A DNA stretch of 42,207 nucleotides from JACKCP01 sp034007295 (lineage in GTDB: Bacteria > Desulfobacterota > Desulfobacteria > Desulfobacterales > JACKCP01). A program made the position numbers and the translations under genes. The DNA lies in contig JAVERC010000029.1 in assembly GCA_034007295.1 (NCBI GenBank), forward strand, positions 1-42,207, given 5' to 3'. The notes under the pieces were generated by a model. It was given only the letters and a program-made list of their open reading frames with translations, ran no database searches and had not been told where the DNA came from. Each line of letters starts with the position of its first letter. Position 1 is the first letter of the stretch. Below, in pieces: positions 32,171-41,628 of this stretch.

Positions 32171-32225
32171 AATCGTTTAATCTAGGATCCCCTTATTTTT
32201 GGCTTTTACAAAATTTGATCTATAT

Positions 32226-33260
32226 TTACCATGTATAGGAAACACTTATTGTTCCATAATATTGTCTGTCTTTTTCAGTTTCGTAAACTTTTGTATTAAA
32301 AACATGTCCGTATATAATATTAAATCTGTGAATAATTACCCCTAATCCTGCTATTGTTGAACCAATAACAGGATTTCTTTTTACACTGTGGCTGTTTTTA
32401 AATGTATTACCGTCAAGGAAAATATTTCTTGGAACATATAGGGCATCGGCACTGCAAAATAAATAAAGCCCCAATCTTTTGTATTTGGGATAAAATCTTG
32501 GATCAGTTTTATCAAGCGGAAAATTTGTATCAGTTGCAGGCCTTATCCTTGGAGTCCCAAAATCGTTTGGAATATTATAGCCTACTCTGAAGTTTATCCC
32601 TGTTTGGAGGTAAACAAGTGCATTTCCTATTCCTGCACCCATTTCAGGTATCAGATCAAATCCAAACCCATTGTTTGATATATTCTTTTTTTTCCATCTT
32701 TTAGAAAAAACAATTTCAATAAAGGGCTCATTTGAAAGCTGGTTGTCCCATCCCATTGGTTCCTGCCAGCCAAATGTTTCATGTATTGTTTTTTGAGTTT
32801 TTTCTGCAAGAGAAAGGGGCCCTATAATACCTGTGGAAAACTCAAGAGTTTTCATGGTCGTTTCAGTTGCTGAAATTATTCCTGTTCCTATATATGTAAG
32901 TCCTGCATATGGCCGTTCATCTTTTACAAGTTCTTTTGTTTGTGTATTTTCAGGTGTGTATATATTTTGACCTATGCTTAGTGAATATGCTTGTGTTGAA
33001 TCCCCGTCTGAAATTTTTGTAAAACGGCCTATTTTTTCAAGAAAATTTTGAACTTTATAATAGTTTGGCGGAAGGTTTGAGTAGGTCATGGAAAGTCTTA
33101 TTCCATTGCTGTATTCCCTGTCTGTATCAAAAAAAGCATCATTTTCAAAAAAAAAAGAAAATGTTTTTGAAGGATGAGATATTTCGGCTGAATTTAAATC
33201 AGTGGAAAATACAACTTTTGGTAATAAAATTATTAAAAGTAAAAAAAAATTTTTTTTCAT
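32226..33260 (-). CDS. Lipid A deacylase LpxR-family outer-membrane protein
   Basis: A 344-residue protein with a signal peptide (about 1-19, ending VVFST). The LpxR/DUF2219 signatures are present: FFFENDAFFDTDREYSNGIR (active-site N40 and D41, S51), DERPYAGLTYIG near 115, IIGPLSLAEKTQKTIHETFG near 146 with the expected histidine, and EPMGWDNQLSNEP. The C-terminus YYGTISVSYTW ends in an aromatic residue, as in outer-membrane beta barrels. LpxR removes the 3'-acyloxyacyl chain of lipid A. Substrate details in this organism are inferred. This supports a Gram-negative envelope. The gene is divergent from the CorC-like gene with a 98-base spacer. No repeat or operon partner is visible on its own strand. 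Confidence 0.9.
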   Translation of the reverse strand: MKKNFFLLLIILLPKVVFSTDLNSAEISHPSKTFSFFFENDAFFDTDREYSNGIRLSMTYSNLPPNYYKVQNFLEKIGRFTKISDGDSTQAYSLSIGQNIYTPENTQTKELVKDERPYAGLTYIGTGIISATETTMKTLEFSTGIIGPLSLAEKTQKTIHETFGWQEPMGWDNQLSNEPFIEIVFSKRWKKKNISNNGFGFDLIPEMGAGIGNALVYLQTGINFRVGYNIPNDFGTPRIRPATDTNFPLDKTDPRFYPKYKRLGLYLFCSADALYVPRNIFLDGNTFKNSHSVKRNPVIGSTIAGLGVIIHRFNIIYGHVFNTKVYETEKDRQYYGTISVSYTW

Positions 33261-33358
33261 TGAACTAAAACTTATATTGCATTAATTTGTGGTCAAATAA
33301 TTGAATACAAAACAACTTAATAAACAACAAGGATATTTTTTTTCAAAAAGAAAAATAA

Positions 33359-34585
33359 ATGGAAATAAAATTTATAAGCCTTTTTTTTCTAGTCTTTTTA
33401 TCAGGCTTTTTTTCATCAGCTGAAATAGCACTTTTTTCCCTGAATGAAGCAAAAATAAGACATTTGGCAAAAAATAAGGATAAATTCAGCCAGCTTATCA
33501 TCAGGATGAAGGAAAATCCACATAGGCTTTTAACTACAATTCTTATTGGAAATAATCTTGTAAACATAGCCGCGTCATCCCTTGCAACTGCTGCAGCCAT
33601 AGAATTTTACGGTAGTACAGGTGTTGGAATTGCAACAGGAATAATGACTTTCCTTATTCTTGTGTTTGGGGAAATTCTTCCAAAATCCCTTGCTACCCGA
33701 AATAATATTACAATTGCAAAAATTGTTATTTATCCATTATTCTGGCTTTACTGGTTTTTTTTCCCTTTTATCAAAATCATGGATTTTATACCTCTTTTAA
33801 TCGGCAAAGTTGATAAGCTTCCAACTGTTACAGAAGAAGAACTTTTAACTTATGTTGAAGTAGGTGAAGAAGAAGGTGAAATAAGAAGGGAAGAGCGTGA
33901 GCTTATAAGAAATGTTTTTGAGTTTGATGACATTTCGGCTTCTGAAATAATGAGGCCGAGAAGAGATATGTTTGTAATAGATATTGATAATGTTCCTGAA
34001 ATGAGACAAATGCTTGAAGCTGGTTTTTCAAGGTTTCCTGTAAAGGAAGGAAATATTGATAATATTATAGGCACAGTGCATATAAAGGATATTTTCAGAT
34101 ACTACACAGAGCACGGCTCATGGCCGAGTATAAGAGAAGTGATGAGGGAGCCTTATTTTATTCCTGAGCATAAACGGATTAATACACTTCTTCATCAGTT
34201 CAAATATAGAAAAAACCATATGGCAATAGTTGTTGATGAACATGGCGGAGTATCAGGTCTTATTACACTTGAGGATGTTTTAGAGGAAATTGTGGGTGAA
34301 ATAAGTGATGAAACAGATTATGTAGAGCCGCATATTGTAAAGATAAAGGCAAATGAATGGATAGTTCTTGGAAAGGCTGCAATTGAGGATGTCAATAGAA
34401 AGCTTAGGCAAAATATTCCTGAATCTCCAAATTATGACACTTTTTCAGGGTATATTCTTGAATACATAGGCAGAATTCCAGAAGAAAAGGAAGTCATAGA
34501 AATTGGTAAACTATCTGTTACTGTTAAGGAAATGGAAAAAAACAGAATAGGCGAACTTATTGTAAGGCTTGATAAAAAAAGCTGA
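33359..34585 (+). CDS. CNNM/CorC-HlyC family membrane protein with CBS domains
   Basis: A 408-residue protein with a DUF21 (CNNM) membrane domain at about 1-185 (FFSSAEIALFSLNEAKIRHL at the first span; LTTILIGNNLVNIAASSLAT; FGEILPKSLATRNN). A pair of CBS domains follows at about 195-325 (IMRPRRDMFVIDID, MAIVVDEHGGVSGLITLEDV) and a CorC_HlyC domain at about 330-408 (NYDTFSGYILEYIGRIPEE). The architecture is full length. Members of this family are linked to magnesium and cobalt export, with ATP or AMP sensed by the CBS pair. The older name haemolysin is misleading. ATG at 33359 has only a weak A-rich ribosome binding site. Repeat copy C follows 9 bases after the stop codon, between this gene and the convergent methyltransferase. 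Confidence 0.92.
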   Translation: MEIKFISLFFLVFLSGFFSSAEIALFSLNEAKIRHLAKNKDKFSQLIIRMKENPHRLLTTILIGNNLVNIAASSLATAAAIEFYGSTGVGIATGIMTFLILVFGEILPKSLATRNNITIAKIVIYPLFWLYWFFFPFIKIMDFIPLLIGKVDKLPTVTEEELLTYVEVGEEEGEIRREERELIRNVFEFDDISASEIMRPRRDMFVIDIDNVPEMRQMLEAGFSRFPVKEGNIDNIIGTVHIKDIFRYYTEHGSWPSIREVMREPYFIPEHKRINTLLHQFKYRKNHMAIVVDEHGGVSGLITLEDVLEEIVGEISDETDYVEPHIVKIKANEWIVLGKAAIEDVNRKLRQNIPESPNYDTFSGYILEYIGRIPEEKEVIEIGKLSVTVKEMEKNRIGELIVRLDKKS

Positions 34586-34594
34586 TTTTATTTA

Positions 34595-34689
34595 AAAATT
34601 TAATTCTCAAAATACTCAATGTATCCTAAAGGTTAAATTTTTCATCTTCCTTGAATGAAACAAAATTCTTGTTTTCGGCCAATCACTAA
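34595..34689 (-). repeat. Palindromic intergenic repeat, copy C (half length)
   Basis: Read on the minus strand it begins TTAGTGATTGGCCGAAAAC at 34689, continues with TTTAACCTTTAGGATACATT, and ends at GAGAATTAAATTT. It therefore lacks the outer right arm of copies A and B. The first three bases TAG of TTAGTGATT, at 34688-34686, are the stop codon of the neighbouring methyltransferase gene, so the element reaches into that reading frame. It lies between convergent genes. Confidence 0.85.
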
Positions 34690-35882
34690 TTAATTTTTCC
34701 TGTAACAAGATTCATTTCTATTCCTCCGTGAACAAAAGGTATTAAATCAAAATTTTTTTCTGAAAAATAATTATCCTGAAATGATTTGGGGATTGTAAGC
34801 AAAAGATTGAAAGCGTAAAAATCTTTTTTCAGCTTTTCCCCTATATTTTTAATAAGTTTTTTTTCTTTTTCAATTCTTATTCCATATGGGGGATTTATGG
34901 CAATGGTTCCAGGGTTTTTTTGTTTTTTTATGGAAAAAAAATCTGAACAAAAAAAAGACATATTTTTTGAAAGATTTGGATCCAGGTAATTTTTTTTTGC
35001 AGTTTCAACATTTTTAAAACTTATGTCTGAAGTAAATATTTTTCCCTTAAAGTCAATAATTTTTTCATTTTCTTTCAGGATAATTTTTTTGTGAAGATCA
35101 TTGTCATATAAAGGCCAGTTTTCAAAGGCAAAATGTCTGAATTTTCCAGGAAAAGTGTTTGAAGCAATCAATGCTGCCTCTCCAGAAAAAGTCCCACATC
35201 CGCACATTGGATCAAAAAAAGCAAAATCAGGGTTGTAATTAGAGTTAAATAGTCCTGCAAATGCAAGGTTTTCACGTATTGGAGCCTTAACTGTGAGTTT
35301 TTTAAGTCCTCTTTTGTACAATGGCTCTCCAGATGAATCTACTGAAACAACAGCGGTATCCCTTGAAATTCTAATTAAAATTTTTGCATCCTGAGAAGTT
35401 TTTGAAAAATTTTGAACTTTTTCTTTTTCAAGTCTTTTTAATACTGACTTAAGAACCCTTTCTTCAATTGCAGAACTGTGAATAAGTTTTGATTTTCTTG
35501 AAGACGCACTTATTTGAATTTTAGAATTTTTAAACAAAAAAAGTTCAAAAGGGATTTTTTCTATTTCATTTTCAAGAGTGTCAAAATTAAAAACCCTGAA
35601 TTTGGATAATCTTAAAAGTATTTTTGAGGGTATACCAAGTAAAAGGTTCGCTTTTATAACATCTTCAAGGCTTGCATTAAAAGATATTCCCCCTTTTGTT
35701 ATATGGAGATTTTGCAAAGAATTTAATTTTAATTTTGCTTCTTTTAAAGCTGAGCTTGAAAAACCAGGAGGAATAGAAGCAAATACAGGGAAAATTTTTT
35801 CTCTGTTTTTTTTTATTTTTTTCCCAATTGCAGTTCTTCTTAATGAAGAAAAATTATCTTTAAAATCAAAATCTTGATTCAT
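34686..35882 (-). CDS. THUMP-domain class I RNA methyltransferase (RlmL/YpsC-like)
   Basis: A 398-residue protein of the RlmL N-terminal/YpsC group that methylates N2 of a guanine in 23S rRNA. A THUMP-like RNA-binding region lies at about 50-165. The methyltransferase domain begins near 200 (APIRENLAFAGLFN) and carries the S-adenosylmethionine-binding DPMCGCGTFSGEAAL near 232 and the catalytic AINPPYGIRIEKEKK near 328. The size matches the single-domain B. subtilis protein rather than the RlmKL fusion of E. coli. The exact site methylated is inferred. The gene ends in a TAG contributed by repeat copy C. It is divergent from the Na/Pi cotransporter gene with 182 bases between starts. Confidence 0.9.
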   Translation of the reverse strand: MNQDFDFKDNFSSLRRTAIGKKIKKNREKIFPVFASIPPGFSSSALKEAKLKLNSLQNLHITKGGISFNASLEDVIKANLLLGIPSKILLRLSKFRVFNFDTLENEIEKIPFELFLFKNSKIQISASSRKSKLIHSSAIEERVLKSVLKRLEKEKVQNFSKTSQDAKILIRISRDTAVVSVDSSGEPLYKRGLKKLTVKAPIRENLAFAGLFNSNYNPDFAFFDPMCGCGTFSGEAALIASNTFPGKFRHFAFENWPLYDNDLHKKIILKENEKIIDFKGKIFTSDISFKNVETAKKNYLDPNLSKNMSFFCSDFFSIKKQKNPGTIAINPPYGIRIEKEKKLIKNIGEKLKKDFYAFNLLLTIPKSFQDNYFSEKNFDLIPFVHGGIEMNLVTGKIN

Positions 35883-36064
35883 TTTTTTACCTTTTTATTC
35901 AAATTTTTTAAAAATTAAAAATATTGTTAATAAAGACTTTTTTATTATGAATTTATTTTTTGATGAGTAAATTATTTCTTGCAAAAAAAAAATCTTTAAA
36001 TAAAGTCAAATTTTATTTTTGGACTTAATAGATTAAAAAGATTTAAAGGGAAAGATATATTTAT

Positions 36065-37741
36065 ATGCTTGATTCAGGCTTTGATCTTGTAAAGTTTTTA
36101 ATGTTTCTTTTAGGCGGGCTTTCTTTTTTTCTTTTCGGACTGGACATGATGAGCCAGAATTTGAAAAAAGCTGCCGGTGATGAGTTAAGACGGCTTCTTT
36201 CTGGAATTTCCCAGAACAGGTTCAAGGGGTTTCTTTCTGGAGGTGCTGTTACAACTGTTCTTCAATCAAGCAGTGCAACAACTGTAATGCTTGTAGGATT
36301 TGTTCAGGCAGGGCTTATGACATTTTCAAGCACTCTCCCAATAATTCTTGGAGCAAATATTGGAGCAACTGTTACAACTCAGCTTATAGCTTTTAAGATT
36401 CTTGATTATTCTCTTTTTTTTGTTGTAGCAGGTTTTGTTATAAGATTTTTTTCAGGTAATGAAGCTGTTAAAATCTGGGGAGAGGCTCTTATAGGGTTTG
36501 GCCTTCTTTTTTACGGAATGGAGCTTATGGGCTTCGCAGTTGAACCACTTCAGGAACTTCCAGAGCTTAAATTTATTTTGGAAAGCCTTTCAAATCCATA
36601 TACAGGTGTTGCAGCAGGCCTTGTTATTACTGCTGTTATTCAGAGCAGCAATGCTTTGACAGGAATTTTAATGGTTCTGGCTGCCCATGGGCTGATTGAA
36701 TTTTATCATGCTGTGCCTGTTGTGCTTGGATCAAACATAGGGACATGTGTAACTGCAGTTATAGCAGGTGCAGGTTCAGGAAGGAATGCAAAAAGAGTAG
36801 CGTTGTCCCATCTTCTTTTTAAAATTTTTGGTGTGATGCTTATTTTGCCTTTGCTTGGTTTTTTTATAGATTTTGTATTGTTTTCAGGGAAATATTTAGG
36901 CATGGGGATTGAAAGGCAGATTGCCAATGCTCATACGTTTTTTAATATTTTTCTTGGGATTTTTTTCCTTCCTTTTACAAAGCAGTTTGCAGGGTTTATT
37001 GAAAAAATACTCCCTGATATTCCTGTTCCAGATGAAGAAAAGATTCTTTTTTTATCATATCTTGATGATACAAAAATTGTTGCAGCTGATGTAGCTGTAT
37101 ATCTTTCAAGAAAAGAAATTGCAAGAATGGCTTCAACAATAAAAGAAATGATAATAATTGCAGCTATGCCTTTTTCTGGAAAGTATCAAAATGAAATTGA
37201 CAGAAGATTTCCTGGAAGAAGCTTTGAAGAAGGGCTGAAATTGAGGGAAAAGGAAATTGATTTTTTAGAAAAAAAAATAAGTGATTATCTTTTTCAGGTT
37301 GCAAGGGAAAATGTATCTAAAGAAGAGCAGCAAAGAATTTATTGTATGATTTCGATTGTAAAAGACCTTGAGAGTATAGGTGATTTGATAGAAAGAAATT
37401 TTTTAAACCTTTTAAGTAAAAAAAAAGCTTTGGATATTGATTTTTCAGAAGAAGGCAGGGAAGAACTTGAAATTTATCATAGTAAGGCTGTCAGTCAGAT
37501 TTCTCTTCTCAGGGAAGCTTTTGACGAAAAGGACCTTTCAAAGGCTGCAAAAATAATGACAAAGGAAAGAAAATATCTTGACCTTGAGCTGCAGTACAGA
37601 GTTAGGCATCTTGAAAGAATTGTCTGTAAAAGAGAAGAATCCATAGAAACTCATGAAGTACATATGGAACTTATGAATATATTGAATCAGGTTATTGTTT
37701 ATACATCAAATATTGCAAAAGCCTTTGTATCATCGCCCTAA
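36065..37741 (+). CDS. Na+/phosphate cotransporter family protein with PhoU-like domain
   Basis: A 558-residue protein of the NptA/YjbB family. The membrane half (about 1-330) has two inverted repeats marked by TTVLQSSSATTVMLVGFV near residue 65 and TAVIQSSNALTGILMVLAA near residue 200. GGLSFFLFGLDMMSQNLKKA opens the first repeat and GSNIGTCVTA near 220 belongs to the second. The soluble half (about 340-558) is an all-helical PhoU-like domain (EKKISDYLFQVARENV, ISIVKDLESIGDLIERN). Such proteins move phosphate with sodium and the PhoU-like part is thought to be regulatory. AAAGGGAAAG about 12 bases before the ATG acts as the ribosome binding site. It stands alone. Confidence 0.93.
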   Translation: MLDSGFDLVKFLMFLLGGLSFFLFGLDMMSQNLKKAAGDELRRLLSGISQNRFKGFLSGGAVTTVLQSSSATTVMLVGFVQAGLMTFSSTLPIILGANIGATVTTQLIAFKILDYSLFFVVAGFVIRFFSGNEAVKIWGEALIGFGLLFYGMELMGFAVEPLQELPELKFILESLSNPYTGVAAGLVITAVIQSSNALTGILMVLAAHGLIEFYHAVPVVLGSNIGTCVTAVIAGAGSGRNAKRVALSHLLFKIFGVMLILPLLGFFIDFVLFSGKYLGMGIERQIANAHTFFNIFLGIFFLPFTKQFAGFIEKILPDIPVPDEEKILFLSYLDDTKIVAADVAVYLSRKEIARMASTIKEMIIIAAMPFSGKYQNEIDRRFPGRSFEEGLKLREKEIDFLEKKISDYLFQVARENVSKEEQQRIYCMISIVKDLESIGDLIERNFLNLLSKKKALDIDFSEEGREELEIYHSKAVSQISLLREAFDEKDLSKAAKIMTKERKYLDLELQYRVRHLERIVCKREESIETHEVHMELMNILNQVIVYTSNIAKAFVSSP

Positions 37742-37923
37742 AAAGATTCTGATGTTGATTTTTTTTGCCTTTAAAAGGGGTTTTTTTGATACAAAATGTT
37801 TTATTAATCAAATATATGAAATATGTCTTTACTCTGTCTGAATTATTGTGATAAGTGAATAATCTAATCTTTCTTTAAGAGTCTTTTAATCTTTTTTAAA
37901 AAATACCGAAAGGGCTTTTTTTT

Positions 37924-38439
37924 ATGAGTGGAGTTAACAAGGCTATACTTTTGGGAAATCTTGGACGTGATCCCGAAATGAGGTATACCCAGGATGGAAA
38001 CCCTATGTGCAGTTTTTCAATAGCTACAAGTGAAACCTGGAAAGACAAAATTACCGGAGAAAAAAGAGAGAAGACAGAGTGGCACAAAATTGTTGTGTTC
38101 AAAGGCCTTGCAGAGGTTTGTGCCAAATATCTGAAAAAAGGCAGCAAAGTTTATATTGAAGGCAAAATTCAAACCAGATCCTATGAAAAAAACGGTGCTA
38201 CCCACTATATTACTGAAATTGTTGCAAATGATCTTAATATGCTAGATTCAGCATCAGGAAACAGCGGACAATATCCGCCTCCACAGCAGCAGAATAATTT
38301 GGGTCCAGACGATAGTAATAATCCTTTTCCTCAGTCTAGCAGCGATACAGATATTAACCCCGGTAGTTTTCCTAGGCAGGAAAGTTTGGGCGAAAAAGAT
38401 CAAGATAGTAAAAATTTTGATGATGATATTCCTTTTTAA
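37924..38439 (+). CDS. ssb: Single-stranded DNA-binding protein
   Basis: A 171-residue Ssb. Residues 1-108 form the OB-fold (NKAILLGNLGRDPEMRYTQ, SFSIATSETWKD, EWHKIVVFKGLAEVCAKYLK, SKVYIEGKIQTRSYE), followed by a disordered Gln/Asn/Ser-rich linker and the acidic tip DDDIPF that recruits repair and replication proteins. It acts as a tetramer at forks. CCGAAAGGG with a T-run precedes the ATG. It is a single-gene unit, 182 bases after the cotransporter stop codon. The linker is typical and nothing is missing. Confidence 0.97.
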   Translation: MSGVNKAILLGNLGRDPEMRYTQDGNPMCSFSIATSETWKDKITGEKREKTEWHKIVVFKGLAEVCAKYLKKGSKVYIEGKIQTRSYEKNGATHYITEIVANDLNMLDSASGNSGQYPPPQQQNNLGPDDSNNPFPQSSSDTDINPGSFPRQESLGEKDQDSKNFDDDIPF

Positions 38440-38552
38440 TCGTCAAATAAACCTTGTTAAAAAATAATAAAATCAGTTTTTGCAGGTTTTATTTTAGAGA
38501 TTATGGTTTATTGACTCCGGCAGATTAAATTTTTTGGGGAGGAGATGGGGTT

Positions 38553-38963
38553 ATGAATGAAGTTTATGCAGATCCTGAGAAAAATCGATTAGTCATTGAA
38601 TACGGCGAAGTTACTATTGATGACTATATGGATTTTGCTGAGGATGTTTTAAAAGAGGCTGCAAAACTTAAAAGAGGTTTTACTGTTTTTTCAGATTTAA
38701 GAAATTTTAAAATGAAAAACAGCGGAGAGATTGTTTCGGCAAATGTATCAGAAATAACAAAAGTGCAAAAAAAGCTTTATGAAATGGGAGCAAGTGAGGT
38801 TATAAGGGTTGTGGATTCTCAGGTCTGGCTTTTTACTGCTATGCAGGAAGCTGAAAAAGAGGTGGGGTATAATGCAATTATTTTTGATGATCTTGATGAG
38901 GCAATGGAAGCTCTAGATGATATCGAATCAGAAATGATTGGCGATGGAAATGAAGAAAAATAA
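38553..38963 (+). CDS. Small acidic STAS/SpoIIAA-like protein, function unknown
   Basis: A 136-residue soluble protein starting at ATG 38553 after a strong GGGGAGGAG ribosome binding site. The strand/helix pattern (VYADPEKNRLVIEYGEVTI, FTVFSDLRNFKMKNSGEI, ASEVIRVVDSQVWLFTAMQ) resembles the SpoIIAA-like/STAS-like fold, with a very acidic C-terminus (DDLDEAMEALDDIESEMIGD). No catalytic residues or a phosphorylatable serine motif can be identified by eye. Context (ssb upstream, beta-oxidation genes downstream) gives little clue. I assign no function. Translation looks real, given the start signal and the codon use shared with neighbours. Confidence 0.7.
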   Translation: MNEVYADPEKNRLVIEYGEVTIDDYMDFAEDVLKEAAKLKRGFTVFSDLRNFKMKNSGEIVSANVSEITKVQKKLYEMGASEVIRVVDSQVWLFTAMQEAEKEVGYNAIIFDDLDEAMEALDDIESEMIGDGNEEK

Positions 38964-39163
38964 AATAAAATTGGCATCAAAAAGTTGGGGATATTGATAT
39001 AAGTTGTTGTAAGTAAAGAGGATTTTTGTTTTTAGGTGAAACTAAAACTTAATAGTGTTTTTTCTTGACATTTAAATATTCTCTTTGTTAATGACATTAA
39101 AGATTTCATTTTATATCTGGTTTCCCGTTTTTTAACATTCATATATTTTTTAGGAGGTAAAAT

Positions 39164-41575
39164 ATGACCAGAAAAATCCGGAAGGCCGCTGTAATCGGTT
39201 CTGGTATCATGGGTGGTGGTATTGCTGCATTACTTGCTAGTGCTGGAGTTCCTACACTGCTTCTTGATATTGTTCCTTTCGACCTTAAAGATGACGAAAA
39301 AAATAATCCTGCAGCAAGAAACAGGATTGTAGAAGCAGGACTTCAGGCAACTCTAAAGAACAAGCCTGCTTTAATCATGTCTAAAAAAGATGCAGCGCTC
39401 ATTTCTACCGGTAACCTTGAAGATGATTTTGACAAGCTTGCAGAGTGCGATTGGATCTGCGAAGTTGTTGTTGAAAATCTTGACATCAAGAGAAAACTTT
39501 TTGAAAGAATTGATGGCGTAAGAAGTGCAAATTCAATAATCTCTTCAAACACTTCAGGTATTCCTCTTGCTCAGATCAGCGAAGGAAGAAGCGACAGCTT
39601 TAAAAAGCATTTCATGGGAACACATTTCTTCAACCCTGTACGTTACATGCATCTTCTTGAACTTATTCCTGATGCACAGACAGATAAAGAAGTTCTTGAT
39701 TTCATGGCATGGTTTGGCGAAGTAGTTCTAGGTAAAGGTATTGTTTGGGCTAAAGACACACCTAACTTCATCGGTAACCGTATCGGTATCCAGGGTATTG
39801 GTAAAGTTATGCAGGCTATAGCTGACGGCAAAATTTCTGTATCTCAGGCTGATGCACTTTTCGGACCTGCAATGGGCCGTCCAAGAACAGCTATTTTTGG
39901 TACAGCTGACCTTGTTGGTCTTGATACAATGGTTCATGTTGCAGATAACTCTTACAATCTTTGCCCTGATGATGAAATGAAAGAAACTGTAAAAGCTCCT
40001 GATTATGTTAAGAAGCTTGTTGCTGAAGGCAAGCTTGGAAACAAAACAAAGCAGGGTTTTTATAAGAGTGGCAAAGACGAAAACGGTAAGAGATTCAAGC
40101 ATCAGCTTAATGCAGTTACCGGCGAATATGAAGCATTTGATAAAGCTTCTTTCCCATGCCTTGAAGAAGCAAAGAAAAAAGCAACTCTTGAAGAAAAAGC
40201 CAAGACTGTTGTATGGGGCGACGATGCAGGTGCAAAATTTGTTTGGGAATGCCTTGCAAGTGCATTGACATACTCTGCAAACAGAATTCCAGAAATCGCA
40301 GACAGCCTTGTTGAAATAGACAATGCCATGAAGTGGGGTTATGGATGGGAACTTGGACCATTTGAAACCTGGGATGCAATAGGTGTTAAAGAATCAGTTG
40401 AAAGAATGGAAAAAGAAGGTCTTGCTGTATCTGATAAAGTTAAAAAAATGCTTGCAGCAGGAAATGCATCTTTCTACAAAATGGTAGACGGCAAGCGCCA
40501 GTACTTTGATTTTGCATCAGGTTCTTATAAAGATGTTCCTGCAAATGAAAATGCTCTTTCTCTTGCAGCAATCAAAGCAGACAACAAAGTTGTTAAAACA
40601 TGTCCTTCTGCTTCGCTTATCGACCTTGGCGATGACATTTTCTGTATAGAATTCCATACAAAAATGAACGCTCTTAACCGTGGCATTATTGAATTTATGG
40701 CTGATTGCCAGGATTATCTTGATGCAAATGCTAGAGGCGTTGTTATTGGTAACCAGGCTGGCGGTATGCCAGGTGCTTTCTCAGCTGGTGCTGATCTTTC
40801 TTACGTGTCAGGTCTTATCCATGATAAAAAATGGAGCGAAATCGACAGCTTTATTGCACTTGCACATGAAACTACACTAAGATCAAAATATTCTTCAATT
40901 CCTGTTGTTGCTGCTCCTTATGGAATGACCCTTGGCGGCGGATGTGAAACCTGCCTTGGTGCAAACAAAATAGTTGCTCATTCAGAACTTTTCATGGGTC
41001 TTGTTGAAATAGGCGTTGGTCTTCTTCCTGCTGGCGGTGGTTGTACTAACCTTTACAGGAAAATGATTGAAGCTCTTCCTGCTGGAACAGCTGGAACTCT
41101 TGACCTTACAAAAATTTATATTGATGCTTTCATGGCTATTGGTATGGCAAAAGTTTCAATGTCAGCTGCTCAGGCTGTTAGTATTGGTCTTCTTCATCCT
41201 TGGAAAGACAGAATTGTATTCAACCGTGACCTTCTTATTGGTGAAGCGAAAAAAGAAGCTCTTATAATGGCTGATGCAGGCTGGACTCCTCCATTGAAGA
41301 GAGATATTCCTGTTGCTGGTATTTCTGGTACAGGTATGGTTACTGCTGAACTTTACAATATGGCTAACGGTCTTTTCATGAGTGAATACGATGCATTCCT
41401 TGCAAAGCGTATTGCTTATGTTATTGCTGGTGGTGATGTTAAGTACGGAACAAAAGTTTCTGAAGAACACGTACTTAGACTTGAGCGTGAAGCATTTGTT
41501 GACTTCTGTAAAGAAGAAAAAACTCTTGCACGTATTGATCACATGCTTAAGACAAATAAGCCTCTACGTAACTAA
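39164..41575 (+). CDS. 3-hydroxyacyl-CoA dehydrogenase / enoyl-CoA hydratase (FadB/FadN-like)
   Basis: An 803-residue bifunctional beta-oxidation enzyme in the dehydrogenase-first order (FadN-like). Residues 1-190 form the NAD-binding domain (AAVIGSGIMGGGIAALLASAG, with GxGxxG, and GTHFFNPVRYMHLLE). Residues 195-440 contain the 3HCDH C-terminal domains (DTPNFIGNRIG, then a second unit, ALTYSANRIPEIADSL). Residues about 485-740 form a crotonase domain (GAFSAGADLSYVSG, the oxyanion-hole segment, and TLGGGCETCLGAN). It catalyses hydration and oxidation of enoyl-CoA and hydroxyacyl-CoA. AGGAGG lies 7 bases before the ATG. The thiolase gene follows after 53 bases, giving a complete beta-oxidation pair. 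Codons GGT, GCT and AAC are more frequent than in the upstream genes, as expected for strongly expressed genes. Confidence 0.95.
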   Translation: MTRKIRKAAVIGSGIMGGGIAALLASAGVPTLLLDIVPFDLKDDEKNNPAARNRIVEAGLQATLKNKPALIMSKKDAALISTGNLEDDFDKLAECDWICEVVVENLDIKRKLFERIDGVRSANSIISSNTSGIPLAQISEGRSDSFKKHFMGTHFFNPVRYMHLLELIPDAQTDKEVLDFMAWFGEVVLGKGIVWAKDTPNFIGNRIGIQGIGKVMQAIADGKISVSQADALFGPAMGRPRTAIFGTADLVGLDTMVHVADNSYNLCPDDEMKETVKAPDYVKKLVAEGKLGNKTKQGFYKSGKDENGKRFKHQLNAVTGEYEAFDKASFPCLEEAKKKATLEEKAKTVVWGDDAGAKFVWECLASALTYSANRIPEIADSLVEIDNAMKWGYGWELGPFETWDAIGVKESVERMEKEGLAVSDKVKKMLAAGNASFYKMVDGKRQYFDFASGSYKDVPANENALSLAAIKADNKVVKTCPSASLIDLGDDIFCIEFHTKMNALNRGIIEFMADCQDYLDANARGVVIGNQAGGMPGAFSAGADLSYVSGLIHDKKWSEIDSFIALAHETTLRSKYSSIPVVAAPYGMTLGGGCETCLGANKIVAHSELFMGLVEIGVGLLPAGGGCTNLYRKMIEALPAGTAGTLDLTKIYIDAFMAIGMAKVSMSAAQAVSIGLLHPWKDRIVFNRDLLIGEAKKEALIMADAGWTPPLKRDIPVAGISGTGMVTAELYNMANGLFMSEYDAFLAKRIAYVIAGGDVKYGTKVSEEHVLRLEREAFVDFCKEEKTLARIDHMLKTNKPLRN

Positions 41576-41628
41576 TACCGGCATAATAATTAAAGAAAGA
41601 ATATTTAACGTTTTTTAGGAGGATATAA

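Noticed and set aside
37760..37790. Hairpin with T-run after the Na/Pi cotransporter
   Set aside because: The CCTTT/AAAGG pairing leaves almost no loop, so it is not a convincing terminator.
39065..39093. TTGACA as a promoter for the beta-oxidation genes
   Set aside because: The -35 is perfect, but no -10 of reasonable quality lies 16-18 bases downstream.
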